Shown piece by piece: positions 1 to 7,383 of a stretch of 17,891 bases of DNA. Below the pieces are notes generated by a model. The model ran no database searches and had not been told where the DNA came from. It saw only the letters and a list, made by a program, of their open reading frames with translations. Within the stretch, counting starts at the first letter, position 1. Each line of letters begins with the position of its first letter. Origin of the DNA: an uncultured Bacilli bacterium (lineage in GTDB: Bacteria; Bacillota_I; Bacilli_A; RF39; UBA660); contig CAKOIB010000013.1 of assembly GCA_934086255.1 (NCBI GenBank), forward strand, positions 1-17,891, in the 5' to 3' direction. A program made the position numbers and the translations under genes.

Positions 1-1283
1 TTATTTCCATTTTCTCTCATCTTTTGTATTCCATTAAAGAATGTTCCTACTTGTGCTCCTCTCCATGATGTTACATTAGGTTTTATATTTGGTCTTATTG
101 TTTGCAAGTTACATCCTGAACCTACTGTTACATATTCTGATGGTGTACATGTAGTATCACTAGATACTTCAAACTTTCCTACCCATATTCCTGTTAGTTC
201 TTCATTTGGTTCTTTTATGTTGTTATCATTCTTATCCCACCAGAATGCTGGATGAGTATATGTTGAGGTGCCTGCTTTTAAACCTCCATTTTTTGTATCA
301 GTACATGTTTCTGATGTACTACTAGTACCTGTTACTGCATCAGTACATTTTATTGTACCACTACTTTGAGTCCCGCTTTCAAACTTAACATTTATTTCTT
401 GTGGTGTATTTGTATTTAAATATGTATAAGTGTATCTGGGTATCCATACCCACATTGTATTTATATCACTCATTGGTATTGTAGTTCCTGCATCTGCATT
501 TAAATAAGTTTGTCTATTTGTATTTGTAACAGTTACTGCATTAGCCCACATCTTATTATCATAATCATACCATTTATTAGAAACGTTTGAATTAGTTTCA
601 TCTGCTTTTTTCCATACATTTGATGCACTGTCATAATACACTGGTATCATATTACTTGATAAAACTGGAGCATTTGCTCCACTTTCATCTAAACTACTAA
701 CTATTTCACTAAAATATTGTTCAGCTTCAAGTTTTAATTTTAAGAATATTTGTTGTTCAGATATTTCATCTAAATTAGCATTCTCGTCTATCCATAATCT
801 TAATTTATAAGAATCTTTTTTACCTACTTTTAGTTCTTTTTCATTTAATAAATTATTTAACTCTGCTAATGTAAAAGGACCTTTTTCTAAGCCATTAACC
901 TCTACTCCTAGTTTTATTAATCCTTTATCTAATAAAGTTCCAGTATAAGACGCTTTACTAGTTTCATCATCTATTAATAAAAGTTTATATTTAGCATTAG
1001 CACTACCAGTATTTTCTACAGTAAAACTATAAACTTCTTCTTGAAGTAGTCCTTCAACATCAGACATAGAACTAAGTGCTAAATCAATACCAGTTGCTGG
1101 TTCTTTCATTGTTACTTCTAAACTACCTAATTTTACTACTTGTTCATTTGTATCGGTAAAAGTACCTGAAAATATAGCAAAAGACTGTCCAGTAACTATT
1201 AAGCATAAAGCAATAAATCCTAATATAAATGATATAGTTGCAAGTTTTACGCTCCTTTTTTGTACTTTAAACTTTTCTATCAT
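1..1283 (-). CDS. Secreted/surface protein with SipW-type signal region, 3' end beyond window (partial)
   Basis: The reading frame stays open to base 1, giving 427 codons with no stop. The start at 1283 follows AGGGAGG by seven bases. Residues 1-10 are basic and 14-38 form a hydrophobic signal or anchor segment. Next comes AIFSGTFTDTNEQ and then LGSLEVTM at about 52-59, the pattern of SipW-processed TasA/CalY-type proteins. Residues 85-190 look like a beta-sandwich of that type (FTVENTGSANAKYKLLL). The rest holds motifs WYDYDNKMWANAV (238-250), MWVWIPRYTYTY (277-288), HPAFWW (344-349) and GIWVGKFE (365-372). I have the impression these recur in low-GC Gram-positive surface proteins, but I know no function. 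It has its own leader, separated from the upstream operon by a terminator. The signal type is fairly secure; a role in biofilm or matrix would be speculation. Confidence 0.75.
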   Translation of the reverse strand, partial: MIEKFKVQKRSVKLATISFILGFIALCLIVTGQSFAIFSGTFTDTNEQVVKLGSLEVTMKEPATGIDLALSSMSDVEGLLQEEVYSFTVENTGSANAKYKLLLIDDETSKASYTGTLLDKGLIKLGVEVNGLEKGPFTLAELNNLLNEKELKVGKKDSYKLRLWIDENANLDEISEQQIFLKLKLEAEQYFSEIVSSLDESGANAPVLSSNMIPVYYDSASNVWKKADETNSNVSNKWYDYDNKMWANAVTVTNTNRQTYLNADAGTTIPMSDINTMWVWIPRYTYTYLNTNTPQEINVKFESGTQSSGTIKCTDAVTGTSSTSETCTDTKNGGLKAGTSTYTHPAFWWDKNDNNIKEPNEELTGIWVGKFEVSSDTTCTPSEYVTVGSGCNLQTIRPNIKPNVTSWRGAQVGTFFNGIQKMRENGN

Positions 1284-1315
1284 ACTAGTGCCTCCCTTTA
1301 GTATCGTCTATTAAT

Positions 1316-1344
1316 ATATTACCACAATTAAAAAATAAAAAAAA
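1316..1344 (-). promoter_or_regulatory. Possible extended -10 promoter for the SipW-type gene
   Basis: On the minus strand TAATAT (1321-1316) is preceded by TGG, an extended -10 arrangement. It lies about 30 bases upstream of the start codon. The -35 position 17 bases further up is only a T-run (1339-1344), which belongs to the preceding terminator. The same TGTGGTAA string occurs in the promoter at 4030-4058. The weak -35 keeps this tentative. Confidence 0.35.
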
Positions 1345-1360
1345 GTACATTTTGTACTTT
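1331..1360 (-). terminator. Rho-independent terminator of the mtaB operon
   Basis: A 7-bp stem, AAAGTAC/GTACTTT (arms 1354-1360 and 1342-1348, loop of five), is followed on the minus strand by a long T-rich run. The stem begins inside the stop codon of the 72-residue gene, so it closes that operon. Confidence 0.75.
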
Positions 1361-1577
1361 ATTTATTACTATTTCCAATCATTTTTAATATTTCTTCAAT
1401 TTCTTCATCATCTACTACACTAGAAACAAACTTTTTCCCATCTTTTAATGTTTCTTTTAAAATAGTATAATCATCGGTATCATCTAATGCATAAGCATAT
1501 ATATAATTATATCCAAAGAAATTAATTCTTTCTACTACTAGAAACTCTCTTCCGTCTAATATTATAATTTCATTCAT
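1359..1577 (-). CDS. 72-residue protein of unknown function
   Basis: I do not recognise a family. The protein is small and acidic, starts MNEIIILDGREFLVVERI, and has an aromatic middle (FFGYNYIYAYALDD) and a short acidic helix near the end (DDEEIEEILKMI). The look is of a small one-domain beta-rich soluble protein. A loose likeness to the DUF1292 group was considered but is too weak to name. It has no signal peptide or membrane segment. Its ATG overlaps the TGA of the upstream gene as ATGA, so it is probably translated by coupling; the nearest ribosome site is only GGTGG. It is the last gene of a four-gene operon and stops inside a terminator stem. Confidence 0.7.
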   Translation of the reverse strand: MNEIIILDGREFLVVERINFFGYNYIYAYALDDTDDYTILKETLKDGKKFVSSVVDDEEIEEILKMIGNSNK

Positions 1578-2035
1578 AATCTTTTACCACCATTATCCCT
1601 TTCTTGTATAAATTGCTTTAATTCACCACTTAAAACAACTTGTTTATAGTTATCTTGTGAAGGAATAAAAGTAGCACCAGTAGTTTCAGTTACATAATTA
1701 CAATAATCTATAAAATCATCATACGAATAAGATTCTTCAACTGATGAGATATCATTGTCAACACTAGAAGTATTATCATTCATAGCATGATTAACATATC
1801 CTACTCCAGCTGCTCCTACTGCTATTGAAACAGAAAGGGCTATAGCAAAAGCTTTTTTCTTAGCTTTTTCCATTGCATTAAGTCTTTCTTGATATTTTAA
1901 GTTAATCTCTCTTAAACACTCCTTTTTTTGATCCTCCATCATGTTATCTAAATCTTTCTTATTAAACTCACTTTTCATTTGATCATAACCGTATATATTT
2001 TCTTCTTGACTATTAAACATCTTATAATTTCCCAT
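1574..2035 (-). CDS. Single-pass membrane protein of unknown function (153 aa)
   Basis: I chose the ATG at 2035 because AAGGAGG lies five bases upstream (about 2041-2047); an upstream ATG at 2071 would add 12 residues and ignore that site. Residues 1-61 are hydrophilic and charged, with a helical, probably coiled-coil stretch at about 28-61 (MMEDQKKECLREINLKY, RLNAMEKAKKK). A membrane segment follows at about 62-81 (FAIALSVSIAVGAAGVGYV). The last 70 residues are polar and acidic, with SYDDFIDYCNYVTETTGATF. The positive charge before the helix suggests N-inside, C-outside. No family is recognised. It sits between mtaB and the 72-residue gene, overlapping the latter by four bases, which suggests coordinated expression rather than a known shared function. 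Confidence 0.7.
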   Translation of the reverse strand: MGNYKMFNSQEENIYGYDQMKSEFNKKDLDNMMEDQKKECLREINLKYQERLNAMEKAKKKAFAIALSVSIAVGAAGVGYVNHAMNDNTSSVDNDISSVEESYSYDDFIDYCNYVTETTGATFIPSQDNYKQVVLSGELKQFIQERDNGGKRL

Positions 2036-2040
2036 AAAGA

Positions 2041-2047
2041 CCTCCTT
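2041..2047 (-). promoter_or_regulatory. Ribosome binding site deciding the 2035 start
   Basis: AAGGAGG on the minus strand, five bases before the ATG at 2035. It lies within the coding extension that the upstream ATG (2071) would create, so the downstream start is favoured. Confidence 0.75.
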
Positions 2048-2084
2048 ATAAGTACAATTACATTGTATCATAAAAATTAAAATA

Positions 2085-3329
2085 TTAAAACATATCTTTA
2101 CTTATTTTTACATCATATATTTCATTTTCTTTTAACTTTTTAGGAATCTTTAAATACAAATAATTAGTAGTATGACCATAAGAATAATCATCATCAACTT
2201 TTTCAATAAGAACTTTTTCATCCTTAGTAATAAAACTATTATAATAGTTATTTTCTAACTCTAAAGAAACATCAAGTAACTGTTTAGTTCTTTTCTTTTT
2301 AGTATTAGGATCTATTTGATTATCCATTCGTGCAGCTTTAGTACCATCTCTTTTACTATAAGGAAAAACATGGACTTTACTAAAACCAACTTTTCTTATA
2401 AAATCAATATTTTCGTTAAAGTCATCGTCTGTCTCACCAGGGAAACCCACTATTACGTCGGTAGTTAAAGAAATATCGTTTCTAATGCTTCTTATTTTTT
2501 TTACTATTTCATAAAACTCTTCATTAGTGTATTTTCTATTCATTAAACTAAGTATTCTATTAGAACCATTTTGAAGTGGAATATGTAAATGGTTGCACAA
2601 TATAGGATTATTTAAAAGTCTAAAAAACTCATCGTCTAGCTCAGTTATTTCAATTGAGGATATTCTAAGTCTTTTAAGATTAGGAATCTTAAGTATTTCA
2701 CTTAGTAAAGATGAAAACTTAATACCTAAATCACTACCATAATTACCGGTATGAATACCAGTAAGAACAATTTCTTTATAACCATTATTAACTAAAGATG
2801 TTATCTCACTAATAACTTTATCCTTATCTTTAGAACGACATCTTCCTCTTACAAAAGGAATAATGCAGTAACTACAATAATTTTCACAACCATCTTGTAT
2901 CTTTACAAAAGCTCTGGTTCTAGATTCAAAAGAGTCTATAACCATGTCTTCAAATCCTACTTTCATTATATTATTATCTATTAGTTTAATTTGCTTTTTA
3001 TTAATAAAATAGTCTTCGACTAAGTCTACTATATTAGATTTATTATGATTGCCTATAACTATATCAATACCATCAAAATTATAATCTTTATGACTTTCTA
3101 CAAAGCATCCGCATACAACAACACAAGCATTTTTATTTCTAACATGATTAATAATTTTTTTATCTTTTTTATCACTATTATTAGTAACAGTGCAAGTATT
3201 GATTACATAAACATCACAATCTTCATCAAAGGAAGCTATAGTATAGCCTCTATTTTTAAAAAGAGAGGCTATATACTCACTTTCATAAGTATTAACCTTA
3301 CACCCTAGTGTATATATTCCTACTTTCAT
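2085..3329 (-). CDS. mtaB: Threonylcarbamoyladenosine tRNA methylthiotransferase MtaB
   Basis: This radical-SAM enzyme adds a methylthio group to t6A at position 37 of tRNAs, giving ms2t6A (known for the MtaB/YqeV family). The 414 residues match the family length. The N-terminal UPF0004 domain begins KVGIYTLGCKVNTYES and its cluster cysteines are C10, C46 (VINTCTVT) and C75 (CGCFVE). The radical-SAM cluster motif CxxxCxxC is at 148-155 (DGCENYCSYCIIPFVRGR). The SAM domain continues through HIPLQNGSNRILSLMNRKYT and VIVGFPGETDDDF. About 60 residues at the end fit a TRAM RNA-binding domain. The GCKVN start and TGIHTGNYG favour MtaB over MiaB. The ATG at 3329 follows GGGAGGG; a TTG at 3341 would overlap that site and is rejected. 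It lies 15 bases after the upstream membrane-protein gene, so it is co-transcribed. Confidence 0.93.
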   Translation of the reverse strand: MKVGIYTLGCKVNTYESEYIASLFKNRGYTIASFDEDCDVYVINTCTVTNNSDKKDKKIINHVRNKNACVVVCGCFVESHKDYNFDGIDIVIGNHNKSNIVDLVEDYFINKKQIKLIDNNIMKVGFEDMVIDSFESRTRAFVKIQDGCENYCSYCIIPFVRGRCRSKDKDKVISEITSLVNNGYKEIVLTGIHTGNYGSDLGIKFSSLLSEILKIPNLKRLRISSIEITELDDEFFRLLNNPILCNHLHIPLQNGSNRILSLMNRKYTNEEFYEIVKKIRSIRNDISLTTDVIVGFPGETDDDFNENIDFIRKVGFSKVHVFPYSKRDGTKAARMDNQIDPNTKKKRTKQLLDVSLELENNYYNSFITKDEKVLIEKVDDDYSYGHTTNYLYLKIPKKLKENEIYDVKISKDMF

Positions 3330-3344
3330 AAACCCTCCCAAAAA

Positions 3345-4004
3345 TTAATCTAATTTATTTTTTAATTTTTTTAATTCTTTTAAAAAATCCTCGGTTTTTC
3401 TAATTTCAACTTCTAAATCCTCAAGATTAACAGTTTTTTCTAATTCTTCATCGGTATACTTAGTCTTAACAACATTTTTATAAACTCCAAAAACAGGTGA
3501 AATAACCTCAGAGTTTTTAAACTTTTTAGGTTCTTCGTCAATAAAAACTGGGTTGTCTAACTTATCATTATTTTCACTTTCTTGTTCTTCAAGATGTCTT
3601 TTATAAAGTTCTTCAATAGTTATAGGTTCACTACCTTCATCCATAAGTAATAAATCATTTCTTTCATCTATATCATTGCTTACTTTAATTAATTCATCGT
3701 AACTAATAACACTTTTTTCTTCTTGTTCATTTTCAAAATTAGTATGAGTAATTAAGTCTTCTTCCTCATTGGCTAGTTTTTCATAAGCATCATCAAGTTT
3801 TTTCTTTGCTTCTTCTTCAGTAACATTGTCTTTATAATAAACATTAGAAGTAGGTTCATAGTTTTCAATAATATCAAGATCTTGTTTTTTCTTTTGGATT
3901 TTTTCTATTATAAATATAATAACAAGAGCAATTATTATTGCTACAATTATAGCAATAATAATCATTAAATTATTATAACCTAAATCATTTATAAACTCAT
4001 TCAT
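3345..4004 (-). CDS. Single-pass membrane protein with long acidic cytoplasmic tail (219 aa)
   Basis: The ATG at 4004 is chosen because GAGGTG sits six bases upstream; an earlier ATG at 4100 would run through the preceding terminator and promoter. Residues 13-33 are a very hydrophobic helix of Ile, Ala and Val, followed by EKIQKKK, which puts the C-terminus in the cytoplasm. The remaining 180 residues are highly charged, mostly acidic, with helical stretches (EEEAKKKLDDAYEKLANEEEDL at about 63-84, TIEELYKRHLEEQES at 129-143, and a lysine-rich terminal helix). A compact non-acidic motif, SEVISPVFGVYK (165-176), stands out and could be a docking peptide. No family is recognised. It is the first gene of the mtaB operon; the layout resembles a membrane-tethered scaffold, but that is inference. 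Confidence 0.75.
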   Translation of the reverse strand: MNEFINDLGYNNLMIIIAIIVAIIIALVIIFIIEKIQKKKQDLDIIENYEPTSNVYYKDNVTEEEAKKKLDDAYEKLANEEEDLITHTNFENEQEEKSVISYDELIKVSNDIDERNDLLLMDEGSEPITIEELYKRHLEEQESENNDKLDNPVFIDEEPKKFKNSEVISPVFGVYKNVVKTKYTDEELEKTVNLEDLEVEIRKTEDFLKELKKLKNKLD

Positions 4005-4029
4005 TCTATACACCTCAACTGCATATATA

Positions 4030-4058
4030 ATTTTACCACATAAGAAAAAACAAAACAA
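4030..4058 (-). promoter_or_regulatory. Promoter of the mtaB operon
   Basis: On the minus strand TTGTTT (4058-4053), a 17-base spacer and TAAAAT (4035-4030), with TGG directly before the -10 (extended -10). The -35 lies in the 3' arm of the terminator of the upstream prepilin gene. The start codon is about 25 bases downstream of the -10. Confidence 0.6.
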
Positions 4059-4079
4059 TAAATGTTTATCGTTTTGTTT
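4045..4079 (-). terminator. Terminator of prepilin gene 4088-7282
   Basis: A near-perfect 15-bp inverted repeat (arms 4048-4062 and 4065-4079, one G-U pair on the minus strand) lies just after the stop codon, followed by a short T-run on the minus strand. The plus strand also has a T-run beyond the stem, so it may work in both directions, though no plus-strand gene is present. Confidence 0.7.
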
Positions 4080-4087
4080 ATTTTTTA

Positions 4088-7000
4088 TTAATATACACAA
4101 GAAGTTCTTTTTGCATAACCACTCTCACAAGAAATATAAGTTTCTGAAGTTCTAGAACTTGAAGATGTATCAGTACAATATCCAGGCTGTTTATAAGTAT
4201 AATCAATTTCTCTATGATTTGTATAGTACACTCTGCAATATTTTACTGTACAAGAAGCTCTTTTACCATTAGCACCACTAGCATCAAGACAATACGTATG
4301 GTAATTACTCGCAGACGCACTTCCGCACGATGAATAACTAGTACCCTTTTTATCATTACACCATGCCAACGCAGTCTTTGAAATTACATTGTCCTTTGAA
4401 CTGTAACTTTTTTCAGTTGACCAATAATAATTAGCAGTAGCTCTTCCGTAAGTAATTTCCTTAATTCTAGATTCACACGTTGTTTCATCATCATCAGTAC
4501 AATATCTTGATTGAACATATTTTTCTTCAGTATTTCTAGGAATCTTAAAATATGCTGACGTGCTATAAGAATCACCAGTCCATGTTCCGTTTTTAGCACC
4601 ATCTTGACATCCTGCTCTTAAATATCTCGAACCTGAAGAACTAGAAAAATCAACAGTTCTAGTCATAGTAGAATTACCAGTTCCACCCTCTGCATCTCGT
4701 AATGTTTCATCTTTAGATGTGGCTTGCGTAGGATTATTCTTAGCTGTCATAGCGCTAATACCACTAAGTTTATCAGTACATGTTACAGTAACTTTCAAGT
4801 TTTTACAAAGTTTCTTGCCACTGGTAGATGGTGCAATAGATAATGTAAGAACAGGAGGTTGTGTATCTCTTTTAACAGTAACGGATTTAGTAAAAGTATT
4901 TCCTGCTACATCTTCAGCAGTTGCAGTAACTGTATGAACACCATCACCTTCAGCACTAGTAATAGCAGTCCATCTTTCTAAATCATCTCTACCTCCTGGT
5001 TTAGTAATTTGACGTTTTTTTATTCCACTACCACCATTATTATCACTACATGTCATACTGACTTTAACACCATACTGAGTCCAATAACCATCTTTATATT
5101 CTCCTTCATCGTTTCCATATGGAATATTACCATTATTAAGATAACCACTAAACTTTCTCATTGTAAGTTCACAGGTTGGTGGTGTTTTGTCAAGTAATGC
5201 TTCATATTGAACAGTATCACTACATACATTAGTGTTCCTAGTCCAACAAGCTTTAGCATAGTATGTTGTACCATTAGTATTATAATTAACCTGTTTAGTG
5301 GCACCACTTGGAATAGAATAATTACTTGTACCTAGATAATATGTAACACCACTATTTGAATCTTTTGCAGTAAGTGTATAATTTTGTCTATGCCAAGCAC
5401 CTGATGATATTTCATCTGAAGCCTCAATCTTAGGATTTTTTGGTTGATTTATTACAATACGTCCTCCTTCGATTTGACAATAACCAGGTAAACCCAATTC
5501 ATTTATCATATGAAGATAATAAGTACCAGTTTTATAAACATTATCATAAACAGTTCTAGATGTTCCACTTATACTAGTATAATCACTTGGATTTGGTTCA
5601 TTAACACTAGTTGACCAAGTATAACCAGTAAGTCCTATATTATCATTCATAACACCAGTTAATCTACCAGTTCCATCATTATTACTACTATAAGTAATAT
5701 TACATGATGGAATTGCATTATTATCAATCATTATAACTGGATCACTTTCTATATTTCTTTGTCCTTTGTTGCCGACAGAATCAGATAAATTAGATTCATT
5801 ATATTTTAATGTTGCTTTTGTTGTATTAGCTACTACATTTGGATTTTCATATGCTTTAATATAGTATTTATATCCAATAATGATATCATTATTTTTTACT
5901 GGTAATATATCACCAGATTGTTCTATTCTACTAAAACCATTATTTTTTATATCACTAAATCTAAAAGTACTAAGATCAATACCATTTTCATCAGTACACT
6001 TTAACTCATAATAAACGTAATCATTAGGATGATTATCTACTATATTTAAAGTTCTTTTTCTAACTTCAAATAATGCATTTTCGCTAGGTCCATTAAATGT
6101 ACAAGTAGGAGCTTGATCATCTATTACAAGTTCTGATGCTTTACCATCAACTGATGATGTAGTCTCATCATTACCATTGTCATAATTATCATGTAATTGA
6201 TCTTTTTTATAAGTAAGTTTAAGTTTAGAACTACTTCCTTTAGTTACTTTAACACTAATGATTGCACTTTTTTCTTTAGATTCATTCTTAGGTCTAGATA
6301 TAATATTTAATTCACTAATAGAATCAGATGATGAAAAACCACTTTTTTCTATTGTACCATTTACATTGTTATCATCTTTACAATTAAGTCCATAGTAAAC
6401 AGTAGTACCACTTTTAACAGCTTTAATACTAGTTTTTAAACTGCTATCTTTATAAGGACCTGAAAGAGTACAACTAGGGCCTTTTCCATCGATTATTATT
6501 CCATCATAAACAGTAGCAACATTAGGTATTTTTTGTCCAACATTATCCATTACATAAGCAGAGTTTTCTTTAAAACTAACACTACCTTTACCATCTGCAT
6601 TTGGTAAAGTTGTATATTTAATATTTGAAACAAAAGAAGTAATTTCATTTTTATTATTAGTTGTTGTATTATAATAGGATCTGTAAAGATTTCCAAACTT
6701 AGAACTAATCATATTGCCAACATCTAAAGAAGAATATCCATTAAACTTAATGCCTCTTCCTTTACAAGTTAGTTTTAATGTAACTTGGTTATTTTTTTTA
6801 ACTCCTAAATATGTTTTATCAAGTTTATTGCCATTAACATCTGTCCATTCACAATAAATATTGTTTCTTAAACTTTCACTACATTCTTTTTTACCTTTTG
6901 TATTATTATAACCATTATTATCACAAAGAACGCAGCCACTATAAGAGTACTTAGTATTATCTTTTTTAACAACAACATAGCTCTTAGCGCAAGAGTTACC

Positions 7001-7282
7001 ATTTGAATCTACTAAAGCATTAGTTATATAGTCTTCTGCTTTTAATGTTGTATACCATACTATAACATTATCATCACTTGTTATAAACTTAGTTTTATTG
7101 TCAGTATAATAACTCTTCGCAGCAAGTATTAGTTGTTTTTCTATTTGATTATCAACTGCATTACGTCCTTGTAATATGTACTTATTAATTACTACTACCG
7201 CTAATGAAATAATTATTCCAACAATTACTACTGCTGCGAGTAATTCTAGTATAGTAAAACCTTTTTTTGAATTGTTTTTCAT
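4088..7282 (-). CDS. Giant prepilin-type surface protein A (1064 aa), Ig-like modules and Cys-rich end
   Basis: The leader MKNNSKKG is cut before FTILELLAAVVIVGIII, a type IV prepilin signal with Glu at mature position 5. The ATG at 7282 follows AAAGGTAGG by seven bases; upstream ATGs would include that site in the coding region. Residues 40-180 form the head shared by the paralogues (WYTTLK, GNSCAKSYVVV, CVLCDNNGY). Ig-like modules follow, opening at GPSC (268-271), APTC (391-394), IPSC (524-527) and TPPTC (700-704), with partner cysteines such as YYGLNC (301), YYELKC (429) and GYC (602). The GAWH...YYAKACW element is at about 628-680. Two more domains (to about 915) carry DVAGN and TCTDKLSGIS. 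The tail (925-1064) is cysteine-rich and unlike known folds to my eye. I count 29 cysteines. Typical type IV pilins have 120-200 residues, so this is far outside the range. A pilus-displayed adhesin role is inferred. Confidence 0.88.
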   Translation of the reverse strand: MKNNSKKGFTILELLAAVVIVGIIISLAVVVINKYILQGRNAVDNQIEKQLILAAKSYYTDNKTKFITSDDNVIVWYTTLKAEDYITNALVDSNGNSCAKSYVVVKKDNTKYSYSGCVLCDNNGYNNTKGKKECSESLRNNIYCEWTDVNGNKLDKTYLGVKKNNQVTLKLTCKGRGIKFNGYSSLDVGNMISSKFGNLYRSYYNTTTNNKNEITSFVSNIKYTTLPNADGKGSVSFKENSAYVMDNVGQKIPNVATVYDGIIIDGKGPSCTLSGPYKDSSLKTSIKAVKSGTTVYYGLNCKDDNNVNGTIEKSGFSSSDSISELNIISRPKNESKEKSAIISVKVTKGSSSKLKLTYKKDQLHDNYDNGNDETTSSVDGKASELVIDDQAPTCTFNGPSENALFEVRKRTLNIVDNHPNDYVYYELKCTDENGIDLSTFRFSDIKNNGFSRIEQSGDILPVKNNDIIIGYKYYIKAYENPNVVANTTKATLKYNESNLSDSVGNKGQRNIESDPVIMIDNNAIPSCNITYSSNNDGTGRLTGVMNDNIGLTGYTWSTSVNEPNPSDYTSISGTSRTVYDNVYKTGTYYLHMINELGLPGYCQIEGGRIVINQPKNPKIEASDEISSGAWHRQNYTLTAKDSNSGVTYYLGTSNYSIPSGATKQVNYNTNGTTYYAKACWTRNTNVCSDTVQYEALLDKTPPTCELTMRKFSGYLNNGNIPYGNDEGEYKDGYWTQYGVKVSMTCSDNNGGSGIKKRQITKPGGRDDLERWTAITSAEGDGVHTVTATAEDVAGNTFTKSVTVKRDTQPPVLTLSIAPSTSGKKLCKNLKVTVTCTDKLSGISAMTAKNNPTQATSKDETLRDAEGGTGNSTMTRTVDFSSSSGSRYLRAGCQDGAKNGTWTGDSYSTSAYFKIPRNTEEKYVQSRYCTDDDETTCESRIKEITYGRATANYYWSTEKSYSSKDNVISKTALAWCNDKKGTSYSSCGSASASNYHTYCLDASGANGKRASCTVKYCRVYYTNHREIDYTYKQPGYCTDTSSSSRTSETYISCESGYAKRTSCVY

Positions 7283-7289
7283 TATAAAA

Positions 7290-7298
7290 CCTACCTTT
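7290..7298 (-). promoter_or_regulatory. Ribosome binding site deciding the gene A start
   Basis: AAAGGTAGG on the minus strand, seven bases before the ATG at 7282. Two in-frame ATGs at 7306 and 7303 lie upstream and would bury this site, and their leader would be unusually long. The arrangement is identical for gene B at 10301-10309. Confidence 0.7.
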
Positions 7299-7311
7299 AT
7301 CATCAATAAAT

Positions 7312-7340
7312 ATAATACAACATTTATTAAATAAAAACAA
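7312..7340 (-). promoter_or_regulatory. Promoter of prepilin gene A
   Basis: TTGTTT (7340-7335), a 17-base spacer and TATTAT (7317-7312) on the minus strand, 30 bases before the start codon and directly after the terminator of gene B. It is conserved in the duplicate at 10323-10351, with one difference in the spacer. Confidence 0.6.
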
Positions 7341-7342
7341 TG

Positions 7343-7375
7343 AAAAAAGACAAATTATCAGTTAATTTGTCTTTT
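7343..7375 (-). terminator. Terminator of prepilin gene B
   Basis: A perfect 13-bp stem (arms 7345-7357 and 7363-7375, AAAAGACAAATTA and its complement) with a five-base loop, reading TCAGT on the plus strand, followed by T-rich sequence on the minus strand, eight bases past the stop codon. The loop is the reverse complement of the loop in the sister terminator at 10356-10386. Confidence 0.8.
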
Positions 7376-7383
7376 AATGTTAA

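Noticed and set aside
2053..2067. Small inverted repeat between mtaB and the next gene, considered as a terminator.
   Set aside because: The stem is six A/T-rich pairs with a three-base loop and no T-run follows, so it probably does not end transcription.
3045..3308. 87-residue plus-strand frame opposite mtaB.
   Set aside because: It is antisense to the well-conserved UPF0004 domain of MtaB and has no ribosome site or recognisable content.
7283..7306. Longer start for genes A and B, adding MMIKVGFI.
   Set aside because: The extension contains the AAAGGTAGG ribosome site and would put extra hydrophobic residues before the short basic leader typical of prepilins.
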